Source of the DNA: Sedimentibacter sp. MB35-C1
GTDB lineage: Bacteria; Bacillota; Clostridia; Tissierellales; Sedimentibacteraceae
Assembly (NCBI RefSeq): GCF_030913635.1
Contig: NZ_CP133188.1
Coordinates: 3,557,606 to 3,621,605, forward strand
Direction: 5' to 3'
DNA length: 64,000 bases
A program made the translations under genes and the position numbers. The notes below the pieces were generated by a model. The model searched no databases, had not been told where the DNA came from, and was given only the letters and a program-made list of their open reading frames with translations. Below are positions 1-8,538 of the stretch, in pieces. The number at the start of each line of letters is the position of its first letter. The stretch's first letter is position 1.

Positions 1-394
1 TAAATAAGCTTTTATTAATTGAAACTTCATTAGTTATGAGCTCCGAAATTTCTTCTCTTACCTTATTAAACTCATATATAGTAATATTGCTTGCTTTTTC
101 AGTAATTTTGTCTGGTTCAATAACATTAAGAAGTTCATATTTGCCTTTATTATTTACTTTGAAATGTGCATAGCCAACACCTTGATACTCATCTTTGCTA
201 CTTAGTATATAGCTCACGAGTCTATGGTTATCAATAACAATCGAATTATATATAGTTATCGATTGATTGGTATTAATATTTTTTGAGATTAGTTTTTCCA
301 TTGAAGTTACAGCATCTTGAGGACGAGACATCACAACATATATTGTCAAAACAAGAATCATACTTATTGCAAAAATCCATTTCTTATTCTTCAT
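1..394 (-). CDS. Membrane-anchored hypothetical protein (C-terminus outside window)
   Basis: An open frame runs from an ATG at 394 to the window edge without a stop, about 131 codons. The N-terminus has a short Lys-rich segment (MKNKKW) followed by about 16 hydrophobic residues (IFAISMILVLTIYVVM), which reads as a signal anchor. The rest is polar and looks extracytoplasmic. I do not recognise the family. The first codons and the upstream DNA occur again, degraded, near 8497-8735, so this gene took part in the local duplications. Function unknown. Confidence 0.6.
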   Translation of the reverse strand, partial: MKNKKWIFAISMILVLTIYVVMSRPQDAVTSMEKLISKNINTNQSITIYNSIVIDNHRLVSYILSSKDEYQGVGYAHFKVNNKGKYELLNVIEPDKITEKASNITIYEFNKVREEISELITNEVSINKSLF

Positions 395-491
395 AACTTT
401 AACCCCTAAAATTATATTATTTAAATTCCTTTTACGACGCTTAATTTTCACTTGTAACGAATGAGAAAACAATTCAATTCCAAATTGCAAT

Positions 492-1256
492 TTACTGTTT
501 AAAAAAGTCCATACTAATATGATAAAACTCCTCTGAATTTGTAAGCATGGCTGGATGTCCACCAGTATTGAACAAATGAATTTTACCATGTCCGATTTTT
601 TCAATCAGCTCTCCATAAACTTTTTTATAATAATCAGGAGATAGAGCAGATACAAATTCATCTTCTTCACTACCAGTCAATAGAATATCTGCTTTCAAGA
701 ATTGTAGAGGTTTATGAAAAAATACACCTATTTCTTTTTCATGTCTGATAATGGCATTGGTATCATTATCAACAACTTGTTCCCAGTCAGAACCGTGCAT
801 ACAGGCATAAAACATTTTTGTATTTTCATCATGCTTAGAAAAATCCCTATCCGCCTTAACATTCTCTGTGAATGCATTAATCGGTTTTTCTCCCTCAAAA
901 CTGTCGGCAATTACTTTATTAATAAGTTCAGGTGCTTCCAATGCAACATTGATAGCAACCAACGCACCGCCACTACTGCCGATAATGTTTACTTTTGAAT
1001 ATTGCCTTTTACGCAAAAATTCAATAACCTGCTCGGCTTCGTTAAACCACAGATCAATGGGAAATTCATTCAATCTGTCTGATTTTCCATGTCCTAAAAA
1101 ATCAATCAAAATCACTTTAAAACAATTTTTGTACTTCTCCGCAATTCCCGCAAACATGTTTGAGGAAGCTGTATTCCCATGAAGAAATAGTAAGGGTATA
1201 CCTGTACCAAATTCCTTATAATATACTTGCTTGTTATTAAAATTAAAATATCCCAT
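492..1256 (-). CDS. Alpha/beta hydrolase
   Basis: Serine hydrolase of the alpha/beta fold; substrate not predictable. Counting from the ATG at 1256, the oxyanion-hole motif LFLHGNT lies near residues 23-29, the nucleophile elbow GSSGG at 93-97 (Ser95), an acidic residue in GSEEDEF near 199, and the catalytic His in TGGHPAM at 234. The length, about 254 aa, is normal for the family. I chose the ATG at 1256 because GGAAGG lies about 10 nt upstream. A longer frame from TTG at 1337 adds 27 residues but lacks a convincing ribosome binding site. It is cytosolic with no signal peptide. The end of this gene is echoed in the degraded repeat at 8600-8735. Confidence 0.85.
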   Translation of the reverse strand: MGYFNFNNKQVYYKEFGTGIPLLFLHGNTASSNMFAGIAEKYKNCFKVILIDFLGHGKSDRLNEFPIDLWFNEAEQVIEFLRKRQYSKVNIIGSSGGALVAINVALEAPELINKVIADSFEGEKPINAFTENVKADRDFSKHDENTKMFYACMHGSDWEQVVDNDTNAIIRHEKEIGVFFHKPLQFLKADILLTGSEEDEFVSALSPDYYKKVYGELIEKIGHGKIHLFNTGGHPAMLTNSEEFYHISMDFFKQ

Positions 1257-1388
1257 ATAATTAAATCCTTCCAAATTGCATACATTATCGTATTTATAAG
1301 CAAAGCTTTTACTTTGCGCATTAAACTTTTCCTTCAACTAATACCATTTTAAGATAACTTTCCTCCATGATTCCTATACTGTTAATAC

Positions 1389-1862
1389 TTATTCTCCATC
1401 GTAATAGTCTACTTCTTCTGCAATTCTATAGAAATTACTTGATTTATTGTGAATAACAATTCCAACCTTCCCAGAATCCGGATAATATATTGTATCAGGC
1501 GAATTAATTGTATCAAAGTCAATATACTTCAATATTTCATTTTCTGATGTGTTAATTATTTTATGTGCTGATTTTTCAGTAGGTGGACACACAATAAAAT
1601 CCCCTTGTTTTATTGCTTTTTTACCATCTGTAGTAACTAATACCCCTTTTCCTTGAATAATATAAAATACTTCTGTATTTGCTGTATGGTAGTGTAACGG
1701 ATAGTTGGATTTTTTAGGTGGTATTTCATAAACAGCAACACAACATTGTTCAAAATCTTTTCGACATGCAACTTCACGTTTTGAATAGGCATAAGGTTCA
1801 TGTTCATTTTTGAATTTTTGCGCGATATCTTCTTCATTAACAATTAAAATATTGTCTCTCAT
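1389..1862 (-). CDS. Cupin-domain protein
   Basis: Single-domain cupin of 157 aa. The first cupin metal-binding motif is visible as HYHTANTE (H57, H59, E64), followed by the Gly-rich turn GKGVLV. The second motif is represented by SAHKI with His100. Such proteins bind a divalent metal and act as isomerases, dioxygenases or small-molecule sensors; nothing here separates these. A GGGAGGGAAAGT ribosome binding site precedes the ATG. It lies downstream of a GNAT remnant and upstream of the hydrolase, all on the minus strand. Confidence 0.85.
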   Translation of the reverse strand: MRDNILIVNEEDIAQKFKNEHEPYAYSKREVACRKDFEQCCVAVYEIPPKKSNYPLHYHTANTEVFYIIQGKGVLVTTDGKKAIKQGDFIVCPPTEKSAHKIINTSENEILKYIDFDTINSPDTIYYPDSGKVGIVIHNKSSNFYRIAEEVDYYDGE

Positions 1863-1899
1863 ACTTTCCCTCCCAAATCATATTTCCGTGACTCATTGT

Positions 1900-2028
1900 C
1901 TTATCTGAGCCCCCGGAAAAAAACACATATTCCATATCAATCACGAACTGATATACCGCCATAAAATCAGATAGAATCATAAATGGTCTTTTTGTTGCGG
2001 TTTTTATATTCAACATAGAACACTTCAC
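1900..2028 (-). pseudogene. N-terminal remnant of an acetyltransferase-like gene
   Basis: A frame starting at 2028 encodes a peptide containing KRPFMILSDFMAVYQFVID. That resembles, from memory, the N-terminus of a GNAT-like family in Clostridia. The similarity stops after about 40 codons and the frame then runs into the start of the cupin gene. No acetyl-CoA binding motif is present. I read it as a 5' gene fragment; a chance ORF cannot be excluded. Confidence 0.3.
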
Positions 2029-2037
2029 AACACAGAG

Positions 2038-2211
2038 TTATCGTGAAGCTTTGTCTAAATTCTCTAAAATTCTTTTTAATACATTATGTATATTAGTTAA
2101 AATTACTATTATAAAACATAGCATTACAAAAGTTACTATTTCTCCTGTAGAGATAGATACTATTCCAAGTATAATAAGAGTAATAGTATATTTAATTGTA
2201 CTAAAATTCAT
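2038..2211 (-). CDS. Small hydrophobic protein created by an indel behind a GNAT gene
   Basis: 57-codon frame with an ATG at 2211 and an AGGAG box about 11 nt upstream. Residues 6-18 and 26-40 are hydrophobic, suggesting two short membrane segments. Its last residues, RILENLDKASR, are identical to the C-terminus of the second copy of the neighbouring GNAT gene (9377-9904). The segment 2073-2270 is absent from that copy and is bounded by direct repeats of about 12 bp (TCTAAAATTCT). Either a small ORF was inserted into this copy or it was lost from the other. Expression is unproven. Confidence 0.4.
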   Translation of the reverse strand: MNFSTIKYTITLIILGIVSISTGEIVTFVMLCFIIVILTNIHNVLKRILENLDKASR

Positions 2212-2265
2212 TATAATTATTCACTCCTTTACATGTTCAGTGCTAGATAAATATTTGAATTTTAC

Positions 2266-2772
2266 TTATTCTAAAATTCTGGACATGATGTATTCATTTT
2301 CATATTTCCCATTTCGTATAACTGCAAGGCGTTTAAGTCCTTCTTTTTTAAACCCGAACTTTTCATATAAGTGAATTGCTCTCTCGTTATCTTCAAACAC
2401 AGATAACTCAAGTCTAATAAGCATAAGCCAATTATCAGCAATGTCTATTATAGCTTTCATTAATGCTGTTCCAACACCGGCATTCTGATAATCCTTGTGA
2501 ATCATGATTCCAATTCCGCCGCTGTGGCGCATTCTTGGATTTGCATTAGTCTCAAGCCCGATAGTACCTATTATTACTTCCACGCCTTCCGGGGACGTAG
2601 CTACTGCAACTAATTGATGATGATTCCTGTCCATATTCATAAGAAAGTCTTCACTGCTTTTTACCCGTTCAGATGGTATACCAAGTATATTCTCAAATAC
2701 ACCCGGCATACGGCGAAGTGCATTTATTCCTTTAGCATCTGCAATTTCGACAGGTCTGATTATAAAATCCAT
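2266..2772 (-). CDS. GNAT family N-acetyltransferase, copy 1
   Basis: 168-aa acetyl-CoA-dependent N-acetyltransferase. The acetyl-CoA pyrophosphate loop is visible in YQNAGVGTALM, and the C-terminal motif ERAIHLYEKFGFKKEG is typical of RimI/PhnO-like GNATs. The substrate is unknown. AGGAGG lies just ahead of the ATG at 2772. The gene is nearly identical to 9377-9904, including flanking DNA, but its C-terminus ends at ILE because 198 bp separate the last seven shared codons. The near-identity indicates a recent duplication or gene conversion. Confidence 0.88.
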   Translation of the reverse strand: MDFIIRPVEIADAKGINALRRMPGVFENILGIPSERVKSSEDFLMNMDRNHHQLVAVATSPEGVEVIIGTIGLETNANPRMRHSGGIGIMIHKDYQNAGVGTALMKAIIDIADNWLMLIRLELSVFEDNERAIHLYEKFGFKKEGLKRLAVIRNGKYENEYIMSRILE

Positions 2773-2811
2773 ATTGTCCTCCTAATATTATCATTATTAA
2801 TTTCTATTCTA

Positions 2812-2991
2812 TCATAGTTCATCTTTATTAATAACATTTAAGTTTAAATATTGCTTCCCACCTGTAGCAACGTAGAAAAAATAATCTTTAATTACACCCA
2901 TACTCACTTCATCTAAATATATTTTATCATTAATGGCCAGGGCATTGCCGCCATGCTCAATCCATTTTATAGCACATTCTCAAATATCAAA
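2812..2991 (-). pseudogene. C-terminal remnant of an unknown gene (copy 1)
   Basis: A minus-strand frame ending in TGA at 2812 encodes a tail containing SMGVIKDYFFYVATGGKQYL, directly upstream of the GNAT start. The same tail with a few substitutions is present at 9944-10090 upstream of the second GNAT copy. No start codon or ribosome binding site is attached to either. The agreement of reading frame between copies suggests that it was once coding. Family not recognised. Confidence 0.4.
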
Positions 2992-3416
2992 TAATTCTGA
3001 AATGACAATCTCTCCGTCCCATTGTCATTTCCCGTTAGGGCTTAAGGCAATTTGATATCTCTATATTCGGAAACTTTCCATTCTTTGTTTTTTCCGTAAA
3101 TTGAATTATTTCTTCAGCAACATCTTCCTTTTCTGTTTCATCTTGTATGATACAATGTTTAATTTGACTTCAAAATTGTATCCTTTTTCGTACATCAAAC
3201 ATTGAAACCTATATTTAAATAGACGGTTTAAATTATAAAAAGTTCAATTTCAGGTAAATTTTATAGTAATAGCTCCTTTTTGACACCATTACTTAAATAT
3301 AACAGTATATGTATTTAAAAATTTAAATAGAAATTTTTTCATAATAAAGCACTTCCAATTGATTCAACAAAAAAGAAATGCCTATATGGGTATTTCCTTT
3401 TTATAAACTAATTATA
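2992..3416. other. Gene-free stretch with decayed coding remnants and a terminator
   Basis: No intact gene is visible. Minus-strand DNA at about 3050-3150 reads as a short acidic coding-like stretch (ETEKEDVAEEIIQF) without a start, so it is probably a gene remnant. Positions 3192-3330 are a dispersed repeat described separately. An imperfect hairpin with an A tract on one side and a T tract on the other (3368-3403) could end transcription arriving from either side. Confidence 0.4.
3192..3330. repeat. Dispersed intergenic repeat, copy 1
   Basis: The stretch from CATCAAACATTGAAACC to about 3330 recurs at 12151-12275 with scattered substitutions and small indels. Neither copy holds a convincing gene. 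It may be a duplicated upstream region of a lost gene. Confidence 0.65.
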
Positions 3417-3589
3417 TTATTTTTTTAATTGTGATTTTTTCTGATTGTATTCTTCTTCTGTTATTTCTCCTCGGCATATCTTTCATTTAGAATATTTAAA
3501 GCACTGTTATTTAAATGGCCATTAGTCTTAGATGATAGCTGAAGATAATTAATCAGAGCTACAATTCCTAATACTTTATTAACTGTCAT
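3417..3589 (-). pseudogene. Frameshifted small SHOCT-domain protein
   Basis: An ATG at 3589, with GGAG upstream, starts a frame that stops after 42 codons at RYAEEK. Adding one base there restores the SHOCT tail GEITEEEYNQKKSQLKK ending in TAA at 3417. SHOCT is a short C-terminal oligomerisation-type domain, and the pattern ILNERYA-xGEITEEEY is characteristic. One missing base in the GCCGAGGAG region therefore breaks the gene. Whether this is decay or a sequence error is not decidable here. Confidence 0.6.
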
Positions 3590-3772
3590 ATTATCTCCTA
3601 TAATAAATTATCTTTACTACTAATCAGTAGTATTGTCAAGTAAATTTTTAAAAAATAGTTGTGTTAGCATACACAAACATTTTGTGCCTTAAGATTCTTT
3701 TTTCTAACCTTAACAATACAATACAAAACTACCTTATAATTCAGCAGCTTTGTATTGTAAAACGAAACATTT

Positions 3773-4699
3773 TTATACATTTTTTTCATATGATGCTAAT
3801 AATCTTAAGAAATGATTCGCTTCACGCAATGTGTGGTCACCTAACAGAGGTATTATAATAGATTTGATTTTACAATCAAGTAAGCCTTCCGTTCCCTGTG
3901 CTTTGAAATCACGGATTGCTTGAGTTGCCTGCAAACTGTCCTTAGTAACTTTATCTAATGGAATAGTTCTATTCATGGCAGCCAATGATTCGGTTGTTAA
4001 ATTATCAAATTCATTACCAAAATTATTGGCTGTTTTAAATAACTCTTCTTCGGTAGGATCCAATAGCCCTCTAATAAACTTAGAATGTTCAGCCATAATT
4101 CTGTTCCAAAATGCTTCCTGTTCTAAAGCTTCATTCTCTAAATTAATAATTTCTCTGTTGTTGAGTCTTTGAACCATATGCAAATATAGCTTAGCTTCCC
4201 TCATTATATGGTCTATTAACAGAGGATAATTTACTGTAAACATTTTGCATGATAAAACATTTGATAAAATTTCACTTTTAAACTGAATTAATTTTGAAAT
4301 TAAAACTATTGCTTTTCTGTTAACATTGTGTACTCTGTCCTCTAAATATGGGTTTGTAACTCTATTATAGTTACTCGTTAATTCATATTCCTGCATCGTT
4401 AGTTCAACGGGAATATTTACTCCTGTGTAAAACGAAGAAGCTTTTTCCGCATCCATAGTATATGGAGTTACTACTTCTCCAGAATGAAGAACCCCACTGC
4501 TTACAACACCATCAGAAAGCAATATTACTTCACTTAACAAATCATCAAACTCTCTTCTAAACATATTTGCTTCCTGTGTATACATACTATCCCTTGGCGT
4601 AAATCCCAGTTGAAGAAAAAATGAATGTTCTTTCATTATTCGAGCAAAAAAAAGATGCAGTTCTAATGATTTTCGGACAAAGTCTATATTTAAAGACAT
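3773..4699 (-). CDS. DUF2935 family protein (ferritin-like, two repeats)
   Basis: 308-aa protein made of two homologous alpha-helical halves. Each has a FWxRIMxEHSxF-type motif (LFFARIMKEHSFFL near residue 17, AFWNRIMAEHSKFI near residue 200) and a late HxxREAxxxL motif (DHIMREAKLYLHM, DHTLREANHFLRL). The conserved His and Glu residues suggest a metal-binding four-helix bundle, as known for DUF2935 proteins in Bacillus and Clostridia, whose function is not established. The N-terminus MSLNIDFVRKS and full length agree with the family. It is monocistronic by appearance. Confidence 0.8.
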   Translation of the reverse strand: MSLNIDFVRKSLELHLFFARIMKEHSFFLQLGFTPRDSMYTQEANMFRREFDDLLSEVILLSDGVVSSGVLHSGEVVTPYTMDAEKASSFYTGVNIPVELTMQEYELTSNYNRVTNPYLEDRVHNVNRKAIVLISKLIQFKSEILSNVLSCKMFTVNYPLLIDHIMREAKLYLHMVQRLNNREIINLENEALEQEAFWNRIMAEHSKFIRGLLDPTEEELFKTANNFGNEFDNLTTESLAAMNRTIPLDKVTKDSLQATQAIRDFKAQGTEGLLDCKIKSIIIPLLGDHTLREANHFLRLLASYEKNV

Positions 4700-4876
4700 T
4701 TTATATTTCCTCCTAAAATATATTTTTTAATATATTTTATGATTATTACATATGAACTGTTACGCGAATAAATTTTTAGTTAAAATACTATCTGGTATTG
4801 GTGTTAGTATATAAGTTTGGAGACGAAAAGTTTGACACGATAAAATATAAATACAATGAAAGGTGCGTGTTAAACA

Positions 4877-5037
4877 ATGTCCAAAAATGGTACCCGTTAT
4901 ACGGAAGAATTTAAAAAACAGATTATAGATTTATACAATTCAGGAAGCTCAGTAGACTGATATCCCCTACACTATATCATTAAAAATGGCTGGACTTATT
5001 TAGCTTCCGTCATGGATTTCCATAGCAAGAAGATAAA
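4877..5037 (+). mobile_element. IS3-family transposase remnant (OrfA start fused to OrfB scrap)
   Basis: An ATG at 4877 encodes RYTEEFKKQIIDLYNSGSSV, the usual N-terminus of an IS3-family OrfA, and stops after 27 codons. About 20 bases later, the codons for GWTYLASVMDFHSKKI match the DDE-domain part of OrfB. Everything between is deleted and no terminal inverted repeats were found. The remnant abuts the truncated YpeB-like copy at 5038, so the element was probably involved in the rearrangement. Confidence 0.7.
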
Positions 5038-5545
5038 TTAACGTATGAATATTTAATGCTTGCCAGCTAAGGGATATTAAAATTGCTGACAGTTTTCTCA
5101 GATAAATCGCCTTGATAATTTAATCTTTTGATTATATCTTGAGCAATGGAATCAACTTCCTCTTCCTTAAGTACATAAAGTCGGAGCAACCCTACCGACT
5201 AACCTTAAATAAACCTCGTTGCTTCTCTTGTCATACTCTATTTCATATTGAGGATCATTATTTATTGCTGAAGCATTAACTTCTTCAGCATCATATGTTG
5301 CAAATAGTAGTCTGTAATCATTCAAATTATCCATATTATTATAAGTTAGCCTGCGTCCGGGCACGACTTTGGAAAAAATGTCTTTGACAAATTTTTCAGC
5401 TCTTTCTGTGTCAAAATCAGAAAAGTCACCACTATAATCCCTCAGCATGTTGTAATTATCACCATTCAAAATTTCTTCAGCATTAAGTGAAAACTCTTCA
5501 TAAATATTTATAATATTTTTATAGAATTGCCTAGGAGTATACTCT
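5038..5545 (-). pseudogene. Truncated second copy of the YpeB-like gene
   Basis: The sequence corresponds closely to 10434-10945, the middle of the YpeB-like gene at 10128-11402. Recognisable peptides include GDFSDFDTERAEKFVKD and RRLTYNNMDNLNDY. The frame is broken after GRVAPT, and both the N-terminal signal anchor and the C-terminal third are missing. The left edge coincides with an IS3 remnant. No start site is present, so this is a dead fragment. Confidence 0.8.
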
Positions 5546-5672
5546 TAATAATATTCCTCCAAATACATACTCCTGTACTTTATTACAGTTACCTTAATTA
5601 TTCAAATATCAAACCCCTTTTACAAATATTGCATATAAAAATTAGTATTGGAATAAAAAAGGATTGATAGAA

Positions 5673-6218
5673 TTGAAACAACCTTTATATGAGTTAATAT
5701 TAAACGCTGTAAAAAACAATGAGGAAAAAAGCAAGCTATTAATACTTGAAAAATTTAGAAATTCAATCGATTATTATGCAAGAAAATTAAATTACTATTG
5801 TGCAAAAACGGACCTAATTATATTTATGCTCACACTAATAAATAAATTGAATTTAGAAAAATTTAAAAATTTTGAAGAACGTACTGCAGTTAAGTATATC
5901 CAAATCAGTATAAAACACGAATATATTCGCTTATCAAAAAAAAATTCGTATATTAACTCCCATGAAGTATTAATAAATACAGATATCATTGATTATATCG
6001 ATAAATATAAAGAGGAACTACCATCTGAAGGCTCAGAATTTATTAATTATATGGCTGAAAATTTAGTTGGAAATCAAAAAAAAGTTTTTTTATATTCCTT
6101 AAATGGTTACTCAAACACAGAAATATCAAAATTAATAGGAATAAGTAAACAAGCTGTAGGTAAAATAAAAAAAAGAATCGCATTAAAATTTGTAGAAGAA
6201 CACCAAAACAATATTTAG
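5673..6218 (+). CDS. TcdR/UviA-like alternative sigma factor
   Basis: Small sigma70-family protein, about 181 aa. The N-terminal half, with KFRNSIDYYARKLNYYCAKT then DLIIFMLTLINKL, follows the pattern of group 5 clostridial sigma factors (TcdR, BotR, TetR, UviA), which direct RNA polymerase to toxin or bacteriocin promoters. The C-terminal helix-turn-helix (region 4) is NTEISKLIGISKQAVGKIKKR. Start chosen as TTG at 5673, with AAAGGA about 9 nt upstream; TTG at 5664 is possible but sits on the ribosome binding site. The downstream gene on the same strand is a candidate target. Confidence 0.7.
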   Translation: MKQPLYELILNAVKNNEEKSKLLILEKFRNSIDYYARKLNYYCAKTDLIIFMLTLINKLNLEKFKNFEERTAVKYIQISIKHEYIRLSKKNSYINSHEVLINTDIIDYIDKYKEELPSEGSEFINYMAENLVGNQKKVFLYSLNGYSNTEISKLIGISKQAVGKIKKRIALKFVEEHQNNI

Positions 6219-6391
6219 GAATATTTTAGTATTAAATATCGTACTTTTAATATCAATAATTAATTCATTATTTCTAAGTTTCACAACTAAGATAACAAAA
6301 TATATACTGCAGGTTTACTTCTTCGCTATAAAGCACTCTTTAATATATGTCCAAGTAAGCTATGGACTAAAAATAATAGGAGTGATTTATT

Positions 6392-7105
6392 ATGGCAACT
6401 AATCATACTTGCATAGATTTTACAGACAGTGCTGGTCGAGATTTCAAAATTATCAAAACAAAAGCCAGCAATATCAAACTAGTAGGCTTTAATCCACCAG
6501 AGAAGATTCGTGATACAACCTACTATGGAATGAATGCAAGCTTCTACGATACTACTTCCACCAACAAAGATGTTCAGAACATTGCTTATCAAGATGGTAA
6601 TCCTGTCGGTTCAATTACTGGGGGCACTACAAATCTAGTAGGAAAATCCATTATTTCATGGAATGGAACTTCTTTGGCACACTATACTAACGTTATCTAT
6701 GATTCTTCTAGCAATGTTCCTAAAACAAGCGGCTCATGGGCTCAAGGCGGTGTTGCGCTGTTTCTCTGCGATACTTCATGGAAGGCTAAGTACGAAGCAC
6801 AACTCAATTCTGACCAAGTTAAGGATTTAGATGGAGGGTCTGCTAGAGCAGGTATCCTTATAAATACCAACACCAAGGATGTATATCTTATAGCAAGTAG
6901 AATTCTTACGACTGCAGTGTTTGATTTGCGCAGAGCAATGATGGAATATGCCGGTATTACTGATGGAGGTTCCAGTGGTTACTGGCATGGCATGATGGTT
7001 GATGGTGGTAGATCTACTCAGTTACGTGGAGAAGACATTAACCTGTATGTCTCTGTTTTATCTCGTGAAGTGCCTCAAATTATTTCTCTAAAGAACAAAA
7101 ACTAA
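6392..7105 (+). CDS. Phosphodiester glycosidase domain protein
   Basis: 237 aa with features of the phosphodiester glycosidase family (NAGPA/DUF2233): GMNASFYD near residue 48, the WAQGGVALFLCD strand, ARAGILINTNTKDVYL, and the C-terminal MMVDGGRSTQLRG, which corresponds to the family's VDGGGS-type motif. Family members cleave sugar phosphodiesters or act on cell-wall polymers. It has no signal peptide, so it is cytosolic or released by another route. A GGAG box precedes the ATG. It stands 173 bp behind the TcdR-like sigma gene and ends at a strong terminator, forming a self-contained pair. Confidence 0.7.
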   Translation: MATNHTCIDFTDSAGRDFKIIKTKASNIKLVGFNPPEKIRDTTYYGMNASFYDTTSTNKDVQNIAYQDGNPVGSITGGTTNLVGKSIISWNGTSLAHYTNVIYDSSSNVPKTSGSWAQGGVALFLCDTSWKAKYEAQLNSDQVKDLDGGSARAGILINTNTKDVYLIASRILTTAVFDLRRAMMEYAGITDGGSSGYWHGMMVDGGRSTQLRGEDINLYVSVLSREVPQIISLKNKN

Positions 7106-7109
7106 ACAT

Positions 7110-7133
7110 AAAGGGCTGCATGTGCAGCCCTTT
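7110..7133 (+). terminator. Rho-independent terminator
   Basis: Perfect 11-bp stem (AAAGGGCTGCA with TGCAGCCCTTT) with a 2-nt loop, four bases after the stop codon of the phosphodiester glycosidase gene. The tail is only weakly T-rich. It also lies at the 3' end of the convergent RCC1-like gene. Confidence 0.75.
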
Positions 7134-7144
7134 ATGTGCATTAT

Positions 7145-8278
7145 TTAATCAATTAGCTTGTTTTTAAAATAATATTTGTTCACGATTATCTTTATAAAAG
7201 CAATCATTAAAAATAAATTTCTTAGAGTTGGTGATACTGTGCGCATGGACTGAGGAATCATTGGCAAATTATCAAACATTGGCTCTGCGTACATCTTTCC
7301 GTTTCTTGTTATCGTTATAACAGTTTCACCGTATGTACCCCCAATGTAGGCTACATTTTCTCGCTGTTTTATTAATACTGGTTCTCCCATCTCATCCTTC
7401 TCCCAACGCCAATATGAATCATCATTTTTAATTAATCCTCTACCACACAAATTTCGAACATTGTCAACTGCTGCATCCTGAGATATCTTAACTACTTCAA
7501 AATGATTATTACTATATCCGGTAGGCTCATCATAGTAAAAAGGCTCAATATGATAAAGAAAGACTTCCCCCTCAGTTGTCAAAAACTGATATATATTCGG
7601 AAATACAATAGAGATATCCTTTATCCCCGATGCAATGAGAGTTGGATTACGAACCATATCACCAAATGAGAAAGTAAAGGCATAAAGGTCATTGTTATTT
7701 TGAATAGCAAAAGAGTTTTCGGAACTTGAGTAAATGGATTTCACATTTTGCATAATCATTGTAGGTCCATTATGTGCCTCTTCTCCTCTTTTGCTACTCC
7801 ATGTCCATAGGCTTCCATCTGTTTTTATTACAATAGCGGTGAAAATATTAAGTTCAACCGCAAGAATATCTTCCATTATCTTCTCTGGATGTCTATTTAA
7901 TTGACTTAAAAGAGTGTCCTTTTCCTGTAGAGGGCTAGGATAAGCTCCCCATCCCCAAAGAGATCCATTTTTATCAACTGCCATTGCACTACGCCATCCA
8001 ATATCGATATCTACAACATCTCTAAGAATTGTTTTTCGCGCAAAATATGGATAAAAATATAAATACCCTTTTGCTACAAGGCGATAATCATTTCCGCCCC
8101 ATCCTACCAAGGTACCATTTGGTGAAATCACGAAATATGTTTCTGCTTTGCCATTTGATTCAGCCATCATTTTATATTCTCCCGGTTTAATATCAATGGG
8201 TATAAAAAATAAAATAACATGTAAACAAGCAATTCCTATGAGAAAGTAATTTGTCAAGGTGTTAAATTTTTTCTTCAA
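7145..8278 (-). CDS. RCC1-repeat-like membrane-anchored protein
   Basis: 377-aa protein with an N-terminal hydrophobic anchor (residues 11-27, YFLIGIACLHVILFFIP) and several RCC1-like beta-propeller blades. These show the pattern SAMAVDKNGSLWGWG, TAIVIKTDGSLWTW and TLVGWGGNDY. A second hydrophobic segment is near the C-terminus (LRNLFLMIAFIKIIV). RCC1-like proteins are usually protein-interaction or surface proteins; no specific role can be given. A diverged partial copy (8275-8538) lies immediately upstream. Confidence 0.65.
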   Translation of the reverse strand: MKKKFNTLTNYFLIGIACLHVILFFIPIDIKPGEYKMMAESNGKAETYFVISPNGTLVGWGGNDYRLVAKGYLYFYPYFARKTILRDVVDIDIGWRSAMAVDKNGSLWGWGAYPSPLQEKDTLLSQLNRHPEKIMEDILAVELNIFTAIVIKTDGSLWTWSSKRGEEAHNGPTMIMQNVKSIYSSSENSFAIQNNNDLYAFTFSFGDMVRNPTLIASGIKDISIVFPNIYQFLTTEGEVFLYHIEPFYYDEPTGYSNNHFEVVKISQDAAVDNVRNLCGRGLIKNDDSYWRWEKDEMGEPVLIKQRENVAYIGGTYGETVITITRNGKMYAEPMFDNLPMIPQSMRTVSPTLRNLFLMIAFIKIIVNKYYFKNKLID

Positions 8279-8538
8279 TTTCGAACCTCCGTTAATGTCT
8301 TTGTTTGGACTGCAAGGTTATATCTGACTGTATAAGGGAAACTCCCCCAGCCCCACAGAATTCCATTTTTATCGACTGCCATTGCGCTACGATAACCGAT
8401 ATCTACGTCAACTACATTTCTAAGAATTGTTTTTCGTACAAAATATGGGTAAAAATATAAATATCCGTATGCTACAAGGCGATTATAATCACAACATATA
8501 TTATCAAAACAAGAATCATACCTATTGCAAGAATCCAT
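8275..8538 (-). pseudogene. Chimeric fragment: gene start fused to an RCC1-like piece
   Basis: The frame from 8538 begins with DNA matching the start of the first gene of the window (330-394), but read in another frame. It then continues as YLYFYPYFVRKTILRNVVDV and SAMAVDKNGILWGWG, a diverged copy of the blade at 7935-8095. It runs into the start of the intact RCC1-like gene. No native start or full domain is present, so I treat it as a recombination product. Confidence 0.65.

Larger units (their letters stand above)
2030..2985. repeat. Segmental duplication, copy 1 (GNAT unit)
   Basis: About 750 bp including the GNAT gene, its upstream region and the tail of the preceding gene correspond almost base for base to 9366-10085. 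The correspondence starts at the ACAGAGTTATCGTGAAGC segment on both sides and fades after about 2950. This copy contains an extra 198 bp at 2073-2270. Confidence 0.85.

Noticed and set aside
2051..2374. 107-codon plus-strand frame opposite GNAT copy 1
   Set aside because: It exists only because of the 198-bp indel, lacks a ribosome binding site, and the minus-strand small ORF in the same place is better supported.
4877..4963. TGA at the end of the short OrfA-like frame as a possible recoded codon
   Set aside because: The following sequence does not continue the OrfA protein but jumps to OrfB, so deletion explains it.
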